This document shows, piece after piece, positions 1 to 8,615 of a stretch of 44,386 nucleotides of DNA. Both the position numbers and the translations under genes were made by a program. Each line of letters begins with the position of its first letter. Positions within the stretch are counted from its first letter, which is position 1. Source of the DNA: Fredinandcohnia onubensis (GTDB lineage Bacteria; Bacillota; Bacilli; Bacillales; Bacillaceae_L); contig NZ_JAPSKV010000021.1 of the NCBI RefSeq assembly GCF_031181385.1, forward strand, positions 1 to 44,386. The letters are read 5' to 3'. Under the pieces are notes generated by a model that was not told the origin of the DNA, searched no databases, and saw only the letters and a program-made list of their open reading frames with translations.

Positions 1-260
1 GTGCAAAGTCCTCCATCGGCGTTATGAAGGCCCGTACGAGCATGTCAGTCTCGTGTAAAGTCCTTCATCGGCGTTATGAAGGCCCGTACGAACAAGCGAG
101 TCTCGTGCAAAGTCCTTCATCGGCGTTATGAAGTCCCGTACGAACAAGCGAGTCTCGTGTAAAGTCCTTCATCACGGTTATGAAGGCCCGAACGAACAAG
201 CGAGTCACGTCTAAAGTCCTTCATCGGCGTTATGACGTCCCGAACGAATAAGTCCATTCC
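1..260. repeat. Tandem array of five 52-bp repeats
   Basis: Five consecutive units of exactly 52 bp start at 1, 53, 105, 157 and 209. The first probably continues an array that begins left of the window. Each unit contains CTTCAT-N7-ATGAAG, a 6-bp inverted repeat, between CGTGYAAAGTC and a CCCGTACGAACAAGCGAG-like tail. The units differ by a few substitutions, and the last is the most diverged. There is no unique spacer between units and no open frame with a start. The array ends about 10 bp before the promoter of the next gene. Function is not known. Confidence 0.9.
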
Positions 261-269
261 AAAACCCAT

Positions 270-298
270 CTTATCACGAACGATAAATATGTTATAAT
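270..298 (+). promoter_or_regulatory. Probable sigma-A promoter of the carbonic anhydrase-like gene
   Basis: A perfect TATAAT lies at 293-298. TTATCA at 271-276, 16 bp upstream, is a weak -35 match. It sits directly after the tandem repeat array and about 30 bp before the start codon chosen at 329. Confidence 0.5.
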
Positions 299-328
299 AT
301 TATGAAAAGTGAAAAAGGAGATTTCATA

Positions 329-844
329 ATGCTTATTCCCTTTAAAGACAAAAAACCGAACGTACATGAGACTGTCTTCTTGGCTCCAGGTTCATATGTA
401 ATAGGTGATGTTCAGGTTGGTAAAGAGACCTCTATTTGGTTTAATGCCGTTCTGCGCGGTGATGAAGACGCTATTATTATTGGGGATCGATGTAGTATCC
501 AGGATAATGCAACCATTCATTTATTTGAAGGCTCACCGGTAGTAGTGGAAGACGAAGTAACTGTTGGTCATAATGTGATCCTTCATGGTTGTACGATTAA
601 AAAAAGATGTATCATCGGAATGGGCTCAACAATTTTAGATGGTGCCGTCATCGGTGAAGAGTGTATTATTGGTGCCAATACGCTAATTCCGTCTAATAAA
701 GTCATCCCACCTCGTTCCCTTGTTTTAGGCTCACCAGGAAAGGTGGTTCGGGTACTAACCAATAAGGATTTTGAATTAATTCAACTTTCAATTGATACTT
801 ACGTTGAAAAAAATTACATATACAATGACATATTAAATAAGTAG
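329..844 (+). CDS. Gamma-carbonic anhydrase-like hexapeptide protein (YtoA type)
   Basis: The 171-residue protein consists of left-handed beta-helix hexapeptide repeats of the gamma-carbonic anhydrase/YrdA/PaaY family. The zinc-ligand histidines are in place at about residues 64 (ATIHL), 81 and 86 (GHNVILHG), and R43 and D45 of the RGDED stretch are conserved. The frame is open back to 302, but the good ribosome site AAGGAGA at about 315-321 selects the ATG at 329. That gives the family's usual length. The gene stands alone on the plus strand behind its own promoter and ends in a shared terminator. Family members bind a metal and may hydrate CO2; the true substrate here is unknown. Confidence 0.88.
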   Translation: MLIPFKDKKPNVHETVFLAPGSYVIGDVQVGKETSIWFNAVLRGDEDAIIIGDRCSIQDNATIHLFEGSPVVVEDEVTVGHNVILHGCTIKKRCIIGMGSTILDGAVIGEECIIGANTLIPSNKVIPPRSLVLGSPGKVVRVLTNKDFELIQLSIDTYVEKNYIYNDILNK

Positions 845-871
845 TTCCATAGAATTTAGTTTCATAGAAAT

Positions 872-911
872 AAGAAAAAACTGTAGGACGGCAACACCTA
901 CAGTTTTTCTT
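872..911. terminator. Bidirectional intrinsic terminator
   Basis: The inverted repeat ACTGTAGG / CCTACAGT is flanked by an A-run on the left and a T-run on the right. It works in both directions between two convergent genes. Confidence 0.85.
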
Positions 912-914
912 ATT

Positions 915-1901
915 TTATCTGCTCTTAACTATTCCTTCCTCCGCACTATGGTCTGTTGCTAACGGAGGTGTAATAGATAAAGATGCAATTTCTTCCCACT
1001 GATTCTTATCTAACGAGATAATAATAGATTCAAGTGCTGGCTCCAACTGTTCTAGGTTTCTAGCACCTATGATCGGCACTGTAATACTTGGATTACTCTT
1101 TACCCAGGCAACCGCTAGAGAAACTGGATCATACCCATTTTCATTTGCATATTGTGTGAATCGACTAGCGATTTCATAATAATCCTTTTGACCATATCTA
1201 AGTTGATAGTTTTGTTGTTCTACTAGCCTACCTTGTTTGGGCTTCTTAGCTTCCCCATATTTACCAGTTAGGAGTCCTCCACCTAACGGGCTATAGCTAA
1301 TGACCCCAAGCCCTTCCGCTTGAGCTAGCGGTAATATTTCCACTTCCGCTTGCCTTTTCACTAGATTATACATTGGTTGAACTAGTTTAAATTTAGCCAA
1401 TGCTTTTCGTTCTGATATACCAAGAGCTTTTGCAATTTGCCATGCTGCCCAATTACTAACAGCAGGAAATAGGATCTTCCCTTGTCTTTGCAGATCATCT
1501 AAAGCAACGAGCGTTTCCTCGATATCGGTTTTATCATCAAACCGATGAAGGAAATAAAATTCAATTCGATCTGTTCCCAAACGCTTCAGTGTTTTATCAA
1601 TAGAAAGGAAAATATGTCTTCTAGAAGTGCCTCCATCATTTTTACCAACGCCAGAAGGAAGACCGACCTTTGAAGTTAACACAATATCATCACGGCAATC
1701 AGCTATACACTTACCTAGTATTTCTTCCGACCTTCCACTGTTATAAATATTAGCTGTATCAAAAAAGTTGATTCCAACTTCCCTACACCGGTTAAACATT
1801 GCTATAGACGTTTTTTCGTCTGCTATCCCACCAAAGGACATTGTACCGAAACACAACTCTGATACGTAAATGCCAGTATCTCCGATTATTTTATATTCCA
1901 T
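915..1901 (-). CDS. Aldo/keto reductase family oxidoreductase
   Basis: A 328-residue TIM-barrel NAD(P)H-dependent reductase. The catalytic tetrad is visible: D48 and Y53 in FFDTANIYNSG, K78 in LTSKVG and H119 in YFLHRF. The family's cofactor end is also recognisable (VPIIGARNLEQLEPAL). A GGAGAGGGAG ribosome site precedes the ATG. It is the last gene of the S-box operon, 35 bp after the flavin monooxygenase, so it probably reduces a carbonyl product of sulfur-compound breakdown or is simply co-expressed. It resembles the YccK/Tas-like group of general reductases, and the substrate cannot be read from sequence. Confidence 0.88.
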   Translation of the reverse strand: MEYKIIGDTGIYVSELCFGTMSFGGIADEKTSIAMFNRCREVGINFFDTANIYNSGRSEEILGKCIADCRDDIVLTSKVGLPSGVGKNDGGTSRRHIFLSIDKTLKRLGTDRIEFYFLHRFDDKTDIEETLVALDDLQRQGKILFPAVSNWAAWQIAKALGISERKALAKFKLVQPMYNLVKRQAEVEILPLAQAEGLGVISYSPLGGGLLTGKYGEAKKPKQGRLVEQQNYQLRYGQKDYYEIASRFTQYANENGYDPVSLAVAWVKSNPSITVPIIGARNLEQLEPALESIIISLDKNQWEEIASLSITPPLATDHSAEEGIVKSR

Positions 1902-1936
1902 AAAAACTCCCTCTCCATTTTATAAAAAGCTAATTG

Positions 1937-3322
1937 TTACTTCCCTTCTAATATAGCAGTTTTTCGATATTGACTTCCCGGATGATCGCTAGGTAATAAA
2001 CTACTTCCGTGATTAAATAATTTTTCCCTAAAGGACCCCTGTTCATATTCCGTTTTGTATATTCCGCGTTTCTGTAATTCAGGAATGACCAAATCTATGA
2101 ATTCCTCTAGGCTTTCTGGTGTGACAAGATGAGCCAGGTTAAAGCCATCTACACCACTCTCTTCAAATTGAAATTGAATCGCATCAGCCACTTCCCTAGG
2201 ATTTCCTACTAGCACATGATTCCGATCGATTGTTTCAAAACGGTTTAATACTTCTCTGACTGTTAATTTTTTTGGTACATCTTTTGTAAGCGAAGCGGCT
2301 CTTGATTGCCCATGTTCCGTATGTTTATATTCAAAAGGACTATCTAAGTCTGTATACTGTGATAAATCATACCCACTAGAACCGCCATATTGGGCTTTTG
2401 CTGCTTCAGCACTCCAATATCTTGCTAATTCCTGATACTTTTCCTCTGCTTGTTCTGTAGTCTCACCCACAATCACATTTAAAAAAGTATAGGCCTTTAT
2501 ATTCTCAGGTTTTCGACCATACTTTTGCGCTCTTTGTCGGATATCTTGAATAGACGATTTTATTTTTTCTGCTGAACCTCCTACAAATACACATTCTGCA
2601 TGTTTGGCCGCAAACTCCTTGCCACGTTCAGACGTACCGGCTTGATAAATAACTGGGGTACGCTGTATGGAAGGCTCACTTAAATGAGGACCTTCTACCG
2701 AAAAATACTCACCCTTATGATTGATCTCATGTACCTTCGATGGATCTATTAGAATCTCCTGGGAGGCGTCAGCAATGACAGCATTGTCCTCCCAACTCCC
2801 TTCCCATAGCTTATAAGAGACTTCCAAAAACTCGTCAGCCAAATCATATCGTTCATCATGCTTTAGCATTTCTGGTAGACCAAAGTTGCGTGCGGCATTC
2901 GGAAGATAGGAAGTAACGATATTCCAAGCGATTCTCCCTTTTGTAAGATGGTCTAAGGTTGAGAACCTCCTAGCATGGCCGAATGGATGCTCATATGTAG
3001 TACTAACTGTGACGGCGAAAGATAGATGTTCGGTGACACTTGCCATGGCTGGTACAACAAAAGCTGGATCATTTAATGGCACCTGAACCCCTTCACGAAT
3101 AGAAGGATGTTTACTTTGTTTATAAACATCATATATCCCCAGCACATCTGCAAAAAATACGGCATCAAACTTTCCTCGTTCCAATAATTTCGCTAAGTCT
3201 AGCCAATAATCTAAATCTTTATATCGAGTATGTCTCTCACTATTTGGATGCTTCCAAAGTCCGTGTGAATTATGCACAGCACTCGTCATATCGAATACGT
3301 TTAATCGTATTTGTTTTGTCAA
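1937..3322 (-). CDS. LLM-class flavin-dependent monooxygenase (NtaA/SnaA/DszA type)
   Basis: About 461 residues of the bacterial luciferase-like fold, NtaA/SnaA/SoxA(DszA) subfamily. It starts with TKQIRLNVFDM and contains typical blocks such as VFFADVLG, SVTEHLSFAVTVSTTYEHPF, GRIAWNIVTSYLPNAARNFG and PVIYQAGTSERGKEFAAKHAE. These enzymes use FMNH2 from a partner reductase to oxidise or cleave C-N or C-S bonds. The longest frame begins at a GTG at 3331, but the AAAAGGTGA ribosome site overlaps that codon, so the TTG three codons later (3322) is the better start. It follows metQ by about 50 bp in an S-box operon, suggesting a role in using organic sulfur compounds. B. subtilis YxeK is a plausible relative. 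Confidence 0.85.
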   Translation of the reverse strand: MTKQIRLNVFDMTSAVHNSHGLWKHPNSERHTRYKDLDYWLDLAKLLERGKFDAVFFADVLGIYDVYKQSKHPSIREGVQVPLNDPAFVVPAMASVTEHLSFAVTVSTTYEHPFGHARRFSTLDHLTKGRIAWNIVTSYLPNAARNFGLPEMLKHDERYDLADEFLEVSYKLWEGSWEDNAVIADASQEILIDPSKVHEINHKGEYFSVEGPHLSEPSIQRTPVIYQAGTSERGKEFAAKHAECVFVGGSAEKIKSSIQDIRQRAQKYGRKPENIKAYTFLNVIVGETTEQAEEKYQELARYWSAEAAKAQYGGSSGYDLSQYTDLDSPFEYKHTEHGQSRAASLTKDVPKKLTVREVLNRFETIDRNHVLVGNPREVADAIQFQFEESGVDGFNLAHLVTPESLEEFIDLVIPELQKRGIYKTEYEQGSFREKLFNHGSSLLPSDHPGSQYRKTAILEGK

Positions 3323-3381
3323 TTGTCTCACCTTTTCATAGATTATTTAATTGCCTTTTAAGTATTCAATTCTTACATTCA

Positions 3382-4257
3382 CTATTTTCTATTTTTAATG
3401 CTTTCTTCTAATTGTTTTAAAGTCTCCTCAAGATCTTCAGCAGGGATGTCAACAACAATACTTCCTCCGTTTGTATCTTCTATAACAGCTTCTTTCACAT
3501 CCGCTTCCTGGTATAGCTTTGCAATCGTTTTGTATGTTTCATTGTCTTTATCCTCTTCACGAACGGCAAATACATTAATATATGGTCTTGCTTCTTCACT
3601 CTCTGGATCGTCATATAACAACGCATCCTTAAAATTCAACCCCGCTTGACCTGCGATCCCATTATTTATCAGAGATGCAGCGACATCTTTAAGTGCCTGT
3701 GCAGTTTGTTGAGAAACAACTGGAACAATTTCTAAATTCTTCGGGTTCTTAGCAATATCATCTAAGGTTCCGTATATACCAACTCCATCTTTTAGCTCAA
3801 TTAATCCAGCAGTTTCTAATAAAGTTAAACCTCGGCCAAGGTTTGCAGGGTCGTTTGAAATCGCGATTTGCGAACCCTCTGGTATGTCTGCTAAATCATC
3901 ATATTTTTCAGAGTAAATTCCTGTTGGGTTAATTGTTGTGGAAGCAATCGGAACAATCTTAAAGCCATTCTCAACATTTGCAGGACCTAGAAAAGCAATA
4001 TGTTGAAAAGAATTCATATCAATCTCTCCATTTGCAAGAGCATTATTAGGCTGAATGTAATCGGAAAACTCCACTAACTCAATTGTGATCCCTTTTGCCT
4101 TTGCTTTTTCTTCAATAAGCTTCCAATACGGTCCATCCGCACCTGTTACACCAATCTTTACGACCTCATTGGATTTTCCAGATGTACTATTCGTACACGC
4201 TGCAAGTATTGAAATAACAAACACCATTGATAATAAAATAATTAATCGCTTTTTCAT
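3382..4257 (-). CDS. metQ: Methionine ABC transporter substrate-binding lipoprotein
   Basis: A 291-residue NlpA/MetQ-family binding protein. The signal peptide ends in a lipobox (LAAC, Cys21), so the mature protein is lipid-anchored outside the membrane. Family blocks include VKIGVTGADGPYWK, LANGEIDMNSFQH, NDPANLGRGLTLLE and NNGIAGQAG. It captures methionine, possibly D-methionine or sulfoxide, for the permease MetI. An AAAGGAGAG site precedes the ATG. It lies 24 bp after metI and about 50 bp before the monooxygenase, in an operon under SAM riboswitch control. The exact substrate could differ, since operons with extra oxidoreductases may import other sulfur compounds. Confidence 0.93.
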   Translation of the reverse strand: MKKRLIILLSMVFVISILAACTNSTSGKSNEVVKIGVTGADGPYWKLIEEKAKAKGITIELVEFSDYIQPNNALANGEIDMNSFQHIAFLGPANVENGFKIVPIASTTINPTGIYSEKYDDLADIPEGSQIAISNDPANLGRGLTLLETAGLIELKDGVGIYGTLDDIAKNPKNLEIVPVVSQQTAQALKDVAASLINNGIAGQAGLNFKDALLYDDPESEEARPYINVFAVREEDKDNETYKTIAKLYQEADVKEAVIEDTNGGSIVVDIPAEDLEETLKQLEESIKNRK

Positions 4258-4281
4258 TTTGAAATCTCTCCTTTTTTTAGG

Positions 4282-4944
4282 TTATCTTCGTAAAAAGAAT
4301 CTGGATAAAAAGTTCCCGGAAAACTGTGCTATTTGAACGAGTAGAATTAATATAACAACTGTTACAATCATGACCGATGTGTCAAATCTCTGGTAACCAT
4401 AGGTCATGGCAAGGTCTCCTAATCCACCGCCACCTACCGTTCCCGCCATAGCTGAGAAATCGACAAGTCCAACCGTAACAAAAGTAAGACCGAGAATAAG
4501 AGGTCCTAACGCTTCAGGTATAAGTACGCCAAATATGATTCGTACTGGACTGGCACCCATAGCCTGTGCAGCTTCAATAATTCCCGGATCAATCGAGACA
4601 AGGTTACTCTCTACGATCCTAGCAACCGCAAAGCATGCAGCTATCGTCATAGGGAATATCGCTGCTGCCGTTCCAATCGTAGTACCCATAACTGCACGAG
4701 TTAAGGGGCTCAATGCAACTAGCAAAATAATAAAAGGAATGGGACGAACGATGTTCACTAACAAATTAAGTACGAGAAAGATATATTTATTTTCTAATAT
4801 GTTATCTTTACGGGTGACAAAAAAGAGCACCCCCATCGCTATTCCAATCATGCTTGAGAAAATTAATGTAAAGATAACCATCAAAATGGTTTCTCCAGTA
4901 GCTTCAATTATTCGAGGCCAAAATGTAGTCCAATCAACTCTCAT
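4282..4944 (-). CDS. metI: Methionine ABC transporter permease
   Basis: A 220-residue inner-membrane permease with five predicted hydrophobic segments. The EAA loop (EAAQAMGASPVRIIFGVLIPEALG region, about residues 123-146) docks on the ATPase MetN. Length and sequence fit MetI of the methionine uptake transporter family. The start codon lies inside the end of metN (11-bp overlap) behind a strong GGGAGGTGAT site, indicating translational coupling. MetQ follows 24 bp downstream. Confidence 0.95.
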   Translation of the reverse strand: MRVDWTTFWPRIIEATGETILMVIFTLIFSSMIGIAMGVLFFVTRKDNILENKYIFLVLNLLVNIVRPIPFIILLVALSPLTRAVMGTTIGTAAAIFPMTIAACFAVARIVESNLVSIDPGIIEAAQAMGASPVRIIFGVLIPEALGPLILGLTFVTVGLVDFSAMAGTVGGGGLGDLAMTYGYQRFDTSVMIVTVVILILLVQIAQFSGNFLSRFFLRR

Positions 4945-5959
4945 GATTAATCACCTCCCTTACTTCAACAATTTGTTTAAGTTCATTGATAACTTGCTGA
5001 ATTAAATGTTCAGGTCCCTGAAACTCAACAATTAAACTACCAAACAATTGATCCTGTAACTCGTTTATACTTCCGTATATAATATTGAAATCAATCCCAT
5101 GCTTTCTCGTTACTCGTGACAGGATTGGCTGACTTGAAGCCCCACCTGTAAAAATCACTCGATACAAGTTTCCATAATGGTTATTGCGTAACTTCTCTAA
5201 GAGTTTGCTAGAGAGCTTATCGTTAAGCACGGAACTAATAAAATTTTTTGTCGTTCTGGATTGTGGGTTTGAAAATATATCATAAACATTTCCTTCTTCA
5301 ATCACTGACCCATTTTCCATCACTGCCACTCGATGACAAATACTCCGGATTACATGCATCTCATGTGTAATAAGTAAAATGGTAATATTGTACTCCTCAT
5401 TAACCTTACGTAATAGCTGAAGGATTTCTCCAGTTGTTTCAGGGTCTAATGCAGAGGTTGCTTCATCACAAATCAGAATGTCTGGTGATGTGGCAAGTGC
5501 TCTTGCAATTCCCACTCTTTGCTTTTGTCCGCCAGATAGTTGCTCCGGATACTGATCTGACTTATCTTGTAAACCAACAAATTGAAGTAATTCTTTAACA
5601 CGATGATCAATTTGATCTTTCGGCAACTTTGCAAGTTTTAGAGGATAAGCGATATTTCCATAGACAGTGCGTGAGTTAAATAGATTAAAGGACTGAAAGA
5701 TCATACCGATTTTCCTTCGCAACTTCCGTAGTTCAGTTTGAGAGAGACTAGAAATTTCTTGGTCGTTAACCACCACCTTCCCTGATGTTGGACGTTCAAG
5801 TAAATTAACAAGTCGAAGCAATGTACTTTTACCAGCCCCACTAAATCCAACCACCCCAAAGATTTCTCCTTTTGATATGGTTAAAGAAACATCCTTTAAC
5901 GCTTGCACCTTCTTTCCTTCCAATCCAAATACCTTATTTACTTCCTCAAACTTAATCAA
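4934..5959 (-). CDS. metN: Methionine ABC transporter ATP-binding protein
   Basis: A 341-residue ABC ATPase. Walker A is GFSGAGKST (about residues 38-46), the signature is LSGGQKQR, and Walker B is ILICDEATSALD. A C-terminal NIL/ACT-like domain (about 265-340) senses methionine and inhibits transport in characterised MetN proteins. The start is a TTG at 5959, preceded by the strong ribosome site AAAGGAGG with 8-nt spacing. It is the first gene of the operon, downstream of the S-box and two terminator hairpins, so expression should rise when S-adenosylmethionine is scarce. Confidence 0.95.
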   Translation of the reverse strand: MIKFEEVNKVFGLEGKKVQALKDVSLTISKGEIFGVVGFSGAGKSTLLRLVNLLERPTSGKVVVNDQEISSLSQTELRKLRRKIGMIFQSFNLFNSRTVYGNIAYPLKLAKLPKDQIDHRVKELLQFVGLQDKSDQYPEQLSGGQKQRVGIARALATSPDILICDEATSALDPETTGEILQLLRKVNEEYNITILLITHEMHVIRSICHRVAVMENGSVIEEGNVYDIFSNPQSRTTKNFISSVLNDKLSSKLLEKLRNNHYGNLYRVIFTGGASSQPILSRVTRKHGIDFNIIYGSINELQDQLFGSLIVEFQGPEHLIQQVINELKQIVEVREVINHES

Positions 5960-5984
5960 TTGATAATCCTCCTTTAGAAATCAA

Positions 5985-6041
5985 ACAAAAAAGGCACCTC
6001 TATCCAACACCATGTAAAGATGTATTGGATAAAGATACCTT
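5985..6041 (-). terminator. Second terminator-like hairpin in the metN leader
   Basis: Read on the minus strand, a roughly 20-bp stem with G-U pairs (AAGGTATCTTTATCCAATAC against GTGTTGGATAGAGGTGCCTT), a 10-nt loop and a run of six U form a textbook intrinsic terminator. It lies only about 10 bp before the metN ribosome site and about 90 bp after the riboswitch's own terminator. No T-box motif is seen nearby. Confidence 0.7.
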
Positions 6042-6125
6042 TAGTTGTCTAATCGGCATACTTTTTCATTTTATATAAATTTAGTTTTTGAGATGATTTT
6101 AGTTAGGAAAGACCTCTTTTAACTC

Positions 6126-6163
6126 GAAAAAATAAAACCCCCTTCATGACAGAAGAGGGTTTA
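6126..6163 (-). terminator. Riboswitch expression-platform terminator
   Basis: On the minus strand AAACCCTCTTC and GAAGGGGGTTT pair around a short loop, followed by a U-rich tract. It lies just after the SAM-I aptamer and is its expected regulatory terminator. Confidence 0.85.
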
Positions 6164-6182
6164 AATAGTAAATTTAATCGTC

Positions 6183-6286
6183 TCTTCTCATCTCTCAAGC
6201 TTTTGCTTGCTGGATTTGGCACAGTACCTAGTAGTCTGTTGCCGAGGCTTCAAAGGGCCAGTCCCTCCACCTCTCTTGATAAGAAT
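6183..6286 (-). promoter_or_regulatory. SAM-I (S-box) riboswitch
   Basis: The minus strand carries the S-box core in order: CTTATCAAGAGAGGTGGAGG, GGCCCTTTGAAGCC, CGGCAACAG, GTGCCAAATCC with the AGC that follows, and the closing GAGAGATGAGAAG. The ends pair as P1 (TCTTATC with GATGAGA). S-adenosylmethionine binding to this class favours termination, so the downstream metNIQ operon is switched off when SAM is plentiful. Confidence 0.96.
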
Positions 6287-6312
6287 TCATTGATTATTGA
6301 ATTGTAATTAAT

Positions 6313-6341
6313 AATTTACATGGAATGTCTTTAACTGTCAA
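6313..6341 (-). promoter_or_regulatory. Sigma-A promoter of the S-box operon
   Basis: Minus strand TTGACA (6341-6336), 17-bp spacer, TAAATT (6318-6313). The aptamer begins about 27 bp after the -10 box, as expected for a transcribed leader. Confidence 0.7.
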
Positions 6342-6342
6342 T

Positions 6343-6361
6343 AAGATTTTTGAAAAATCTT
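6343..6361 (-). terminator. Palindrome after hutG, possible weak terminator
   Basis: AAGATTTTT and AAAAATCTT form a perfect 9-bp inverted repeat around one base, about 20 bp after the hutG stop. No clear U-run follows, so termination is uncertain. It abuts the promoter of the S-box operon. Confidence 0.35.
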
Positions 6362-6379
6362 TAACTTCAGAATAGAAGT

Positions 6380-7354
6380 TTATTTTCTTTGCAAGATAAG
6401 CCCTGTAATAAATTGCAGCCACGCATAGGTTCCAACCTTAACTGTTTCAGAAACTGCCGAATCCTTACTTGGATCCAGGCAGACATAATCGATATGTCTA
6501 ACAGTAGGGTGTTTGCCGATTTCTAGCAAACTATCAAATAGTTCAATTGCTGATAACCCGCCTGGTGTAGAAGCTGGTACTCCTGGGGCAACCGAAATAT
6601 CCAATACATCCATATCAACTGTTACGTAAATACGATCAACCTTTGCTGCTAATTGATCTAATGCTCGTTGAATCGTGTTGATTAGCCCTTGTTTTCGAGC
6701 TTGCTTTAATGTCACCATCTGAATGTTGTGCTCATTTGCGTAATCTATTAATGGCTTTGCATTATAGTATCCATGCAGTCCAATATTAATCACGTTTTCC
6801 CCTTTCACGACCTGGCCATCAATTAATTGGCGGATCGGCGTTCCGTTTGCTGGCCCGAGCTCTTTTGGATCCCTTACATCAAGATGTGTATCAAGTTGTA
6901 AAATTCCGATCGTTTCACTAGGGAAAGCATCCTTAATACCTCGTACAGCACAAGCCGTTGTCGAATGATCACCGCCAATCATACATGTCGGCGTGTTTGG
7001 ATAATGTGCGGCAAGATAGGCTGTTGTCTTTTGGATTCGTTGATGTGATAAAAGTATATCCGTCGTATGCATTGCCACATCACCCGCATCCGCCACTTGA
7101 AAGGAACTTAAATCTACATTTTCGTCCAAATTATATGTGGCAAATCCTTTCCACATCCGCCGAAATTCAGTTGGGTATAAAGAAGCTCCAGAAACACTAA
7201 TCGAAGACCTCGAGATTGGCGCACCGTACAGGATGAGATCAGGTGTATGTTCTAGCACACTCAATGGTTTAACCCATTGATGGACGTAGGTTGGTTCATC
7301 TATTGCCGTCTGATTCCATGACCATTCAGGTACCTGAAGAAAATGTTCACTCAT
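6380..7354 (-). CDS. hutG: Formimidoylglutamase
   Basis: A 324-residue member of the arginase/ureohydrolase family. The manganese-binding motifs are GGDHS, LQLDTHLDVRD and VTVDMDVLDISVAPGVPAS. It hydrolyses N-formimidoyl-L-glutamate to glutamate and formamide, the last step of this histidine degradation route. The gene begins one base after hutI and ends the operon. Position next to hutI and the length support HutG rather than agmatinase or arginase. Confidence 0.94.
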   Translation of the reverse strand: MSEHFLQVPEWSWNQTAIDEPTYVHQWVKPLSVLEHTPDLILYGAPISRSSISVSGASLYPTEFRRMWKGFATYNLDENVDLSSFQVADAGDVAMHTTDILLSHQRIQKTTAYLAAHYPNTPTCMIGGDHSTTACAVRGIKDAFPSETIGILQLDTHLDVRDPKELGPANGTPIRQLIDGQVVKGENVINIGLHGYYNAKPLIDYANEHNIQMVTLKQARKQGLINTIQRALDQLAAKVDRIYVTVDMDVLDISVAPGVPASTPGGLSAIELFDSLLEIGKHPTVRHIDYVCLDPSKDSAVSETVKVGTYAWLQFITGLILQRK

Positions 7355-7355
7355 C

Positions 7356-8615
7356 TTAGTTCACGACCTTTACACCTTTTTTCCATACCGCTTTTACATG
7401 ATTTACACCGAATAAATATTGCAATTCTTGATAATTTTTCACATTCCATAAAACGACATCTGCTTGTTTACCGACCTCAAGAGACCCAACTTGTTCTTGA
7501 CGGTTAATGGCATGGGCTGCGTTATAGGTTGCCGCCGTTAATGCTTCTGCAGGCGTTAAACGCATTAAAATACAAGCTAAATTCATAACAAGTGGCATCG
7601 AGGTTGTTGGAGATGATCCTGGATTACAATCCGTTGAAATCGCCACAGCCACACCCTCGTCGATCATTTTTCTACCTGCAGCAGCAGCTTCACGTAAATA
7701 CAGGGCTGTTGCTGGAAGTAAACAAGCGATTGTACCAGACTTTGCCATCGCTTTAATGCCTTCATCAGATGCTTTTAATAAATGCTCTGCTGAAATGGCT
7801 CCTACTTTCGCAGCTAATTCTGCTCCTCCAAAAGGTACAATTTCATCTGCATGGATTTTCGGGATTAATCCCAAGCGTTTTCCGGCTTCTAATATCCGCT
7901 CCGACTGCTCTGGTGTATATACCCCTTTTTCACAAAATACATCATTAAACTTTGCCAATTTTTCCTTAGCTACTACCGGCAGCATGTCATTGATTAAATG
8001 ATCAACAAACTCATCTTCACGACCTTTATACTCTGGCGGTACTGCATGTGCCCCCATAAACGTTGGGACAAGATCGATTGGATGTTGATTTTGAAGCTTT
8101 TTCATCACACGCAATTGCTTCAACTCAGTTTCCAAATCCATACCATACCCGCTTTTCCCTTCCACAGTCGTTACACCATGAGCCAAAAATGAATCAAGTC
8201 GACGTGTTGTTTGTTCAATTAGCTCATCTTCTGTAGCTTCTCTTGTCATGCGGGTGGTCGCATGAATTCCTCCACCCGCGTTCATAATGTCCATATATGT
8301 TGCACCCTCGAGGCGCATTTCAAATTCACGCTCGCGGCTCCCTCCGTACACAACATGTGTATGTGGATCCACCAGTCCTGGAGTAACTAGATGATTCGTG
8401 GCATCAACAATTTCTGCCTCGTGGAGCTTATCTACATATCGGGCTTCAAGCCCTTTTGTTGTTCCTACTGCCTGGATCACACCATCTTCAATCCACATAC
8501 TGCCGTCTTCAATTAGACCCAGCTCAGACATTGCTTCCTTGGAGCGCGGACCTTTTACATCAGAAGCGAGCGTTGCTAATTGAGCAGCATGTTTAATCCA
8601 GATTGGTTTTGTCAT
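7356..8615 (-). CDS. hutI: Imidazolonepropionase
   Basis: A 419-residue amidohydrolase-superfamily enzyme that opens 4-imidazolone-5-propionate to N-formimidoylglutamate. Metal-ligand motifs are [19 protein letters not shown] near residue 85, PKIHADEI in the middle, and [16 protein letters not shown]. Its start overlaps the hutU stop by 4 bp (ATGA-type overlap), showing tight coupling in the hut operon. Length and sequence match Bacillus HutI closely. Confidence 0.96.
   Translation of the reverse strand: MTKPIWIKHAAQLATLASDVKGPRSKEAMSELGLIEDGSMWIEDGVIQAVGTTKGLEARYVDKLHEAEIVDATNHLVTPGLVDPHTHVVYGGSREREFEMRLEGATYMDIMNAGGGIHATTRMTREATEDELIEQTTRRLDSFLAHGVTTVEGKSGYGMDLETELKQLRVMKKLQNQHPIDLVPTFMGAHAVPPEYKGREDEFVDHLINDMLPVVAKEKLAKFNDVFCEKGVYTPEQSERILEAGKRLGLIPKIHADEIVPFGGAELAAKVGAISAEHLLKASDEGIKAMAKSGTIACLLPATALYLREAAAAGRKMIDEGVAVAISTDCNPGSSPTTSMPLVMNLACILMRLTPAEALTAATYNAAHAINRQEQVGSLEVGKQADVVLWNVKNYQELQYLFGVNHVKAVWKKGVKVVN

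Noticed and set aside
1-260. CRISPR array
   Set aside because: The units are contiguous 52-bp repeats with no unique spacers between them, and no cas genes are nearby.
302-328. Upstream ATG at 302 for the carbonic anhydrase-like gene
   Set aside because: No ribosome site precedes it, and it adds nine residues not typical of the family; the AAGGAGA site lies between it and the ATG at 329.
4406-5005. 199-codon plus-strand open frame
   Set aside because: It is the antisense shadow of metI and the end of metN, both of which have strong family motifs and ribosome sites.
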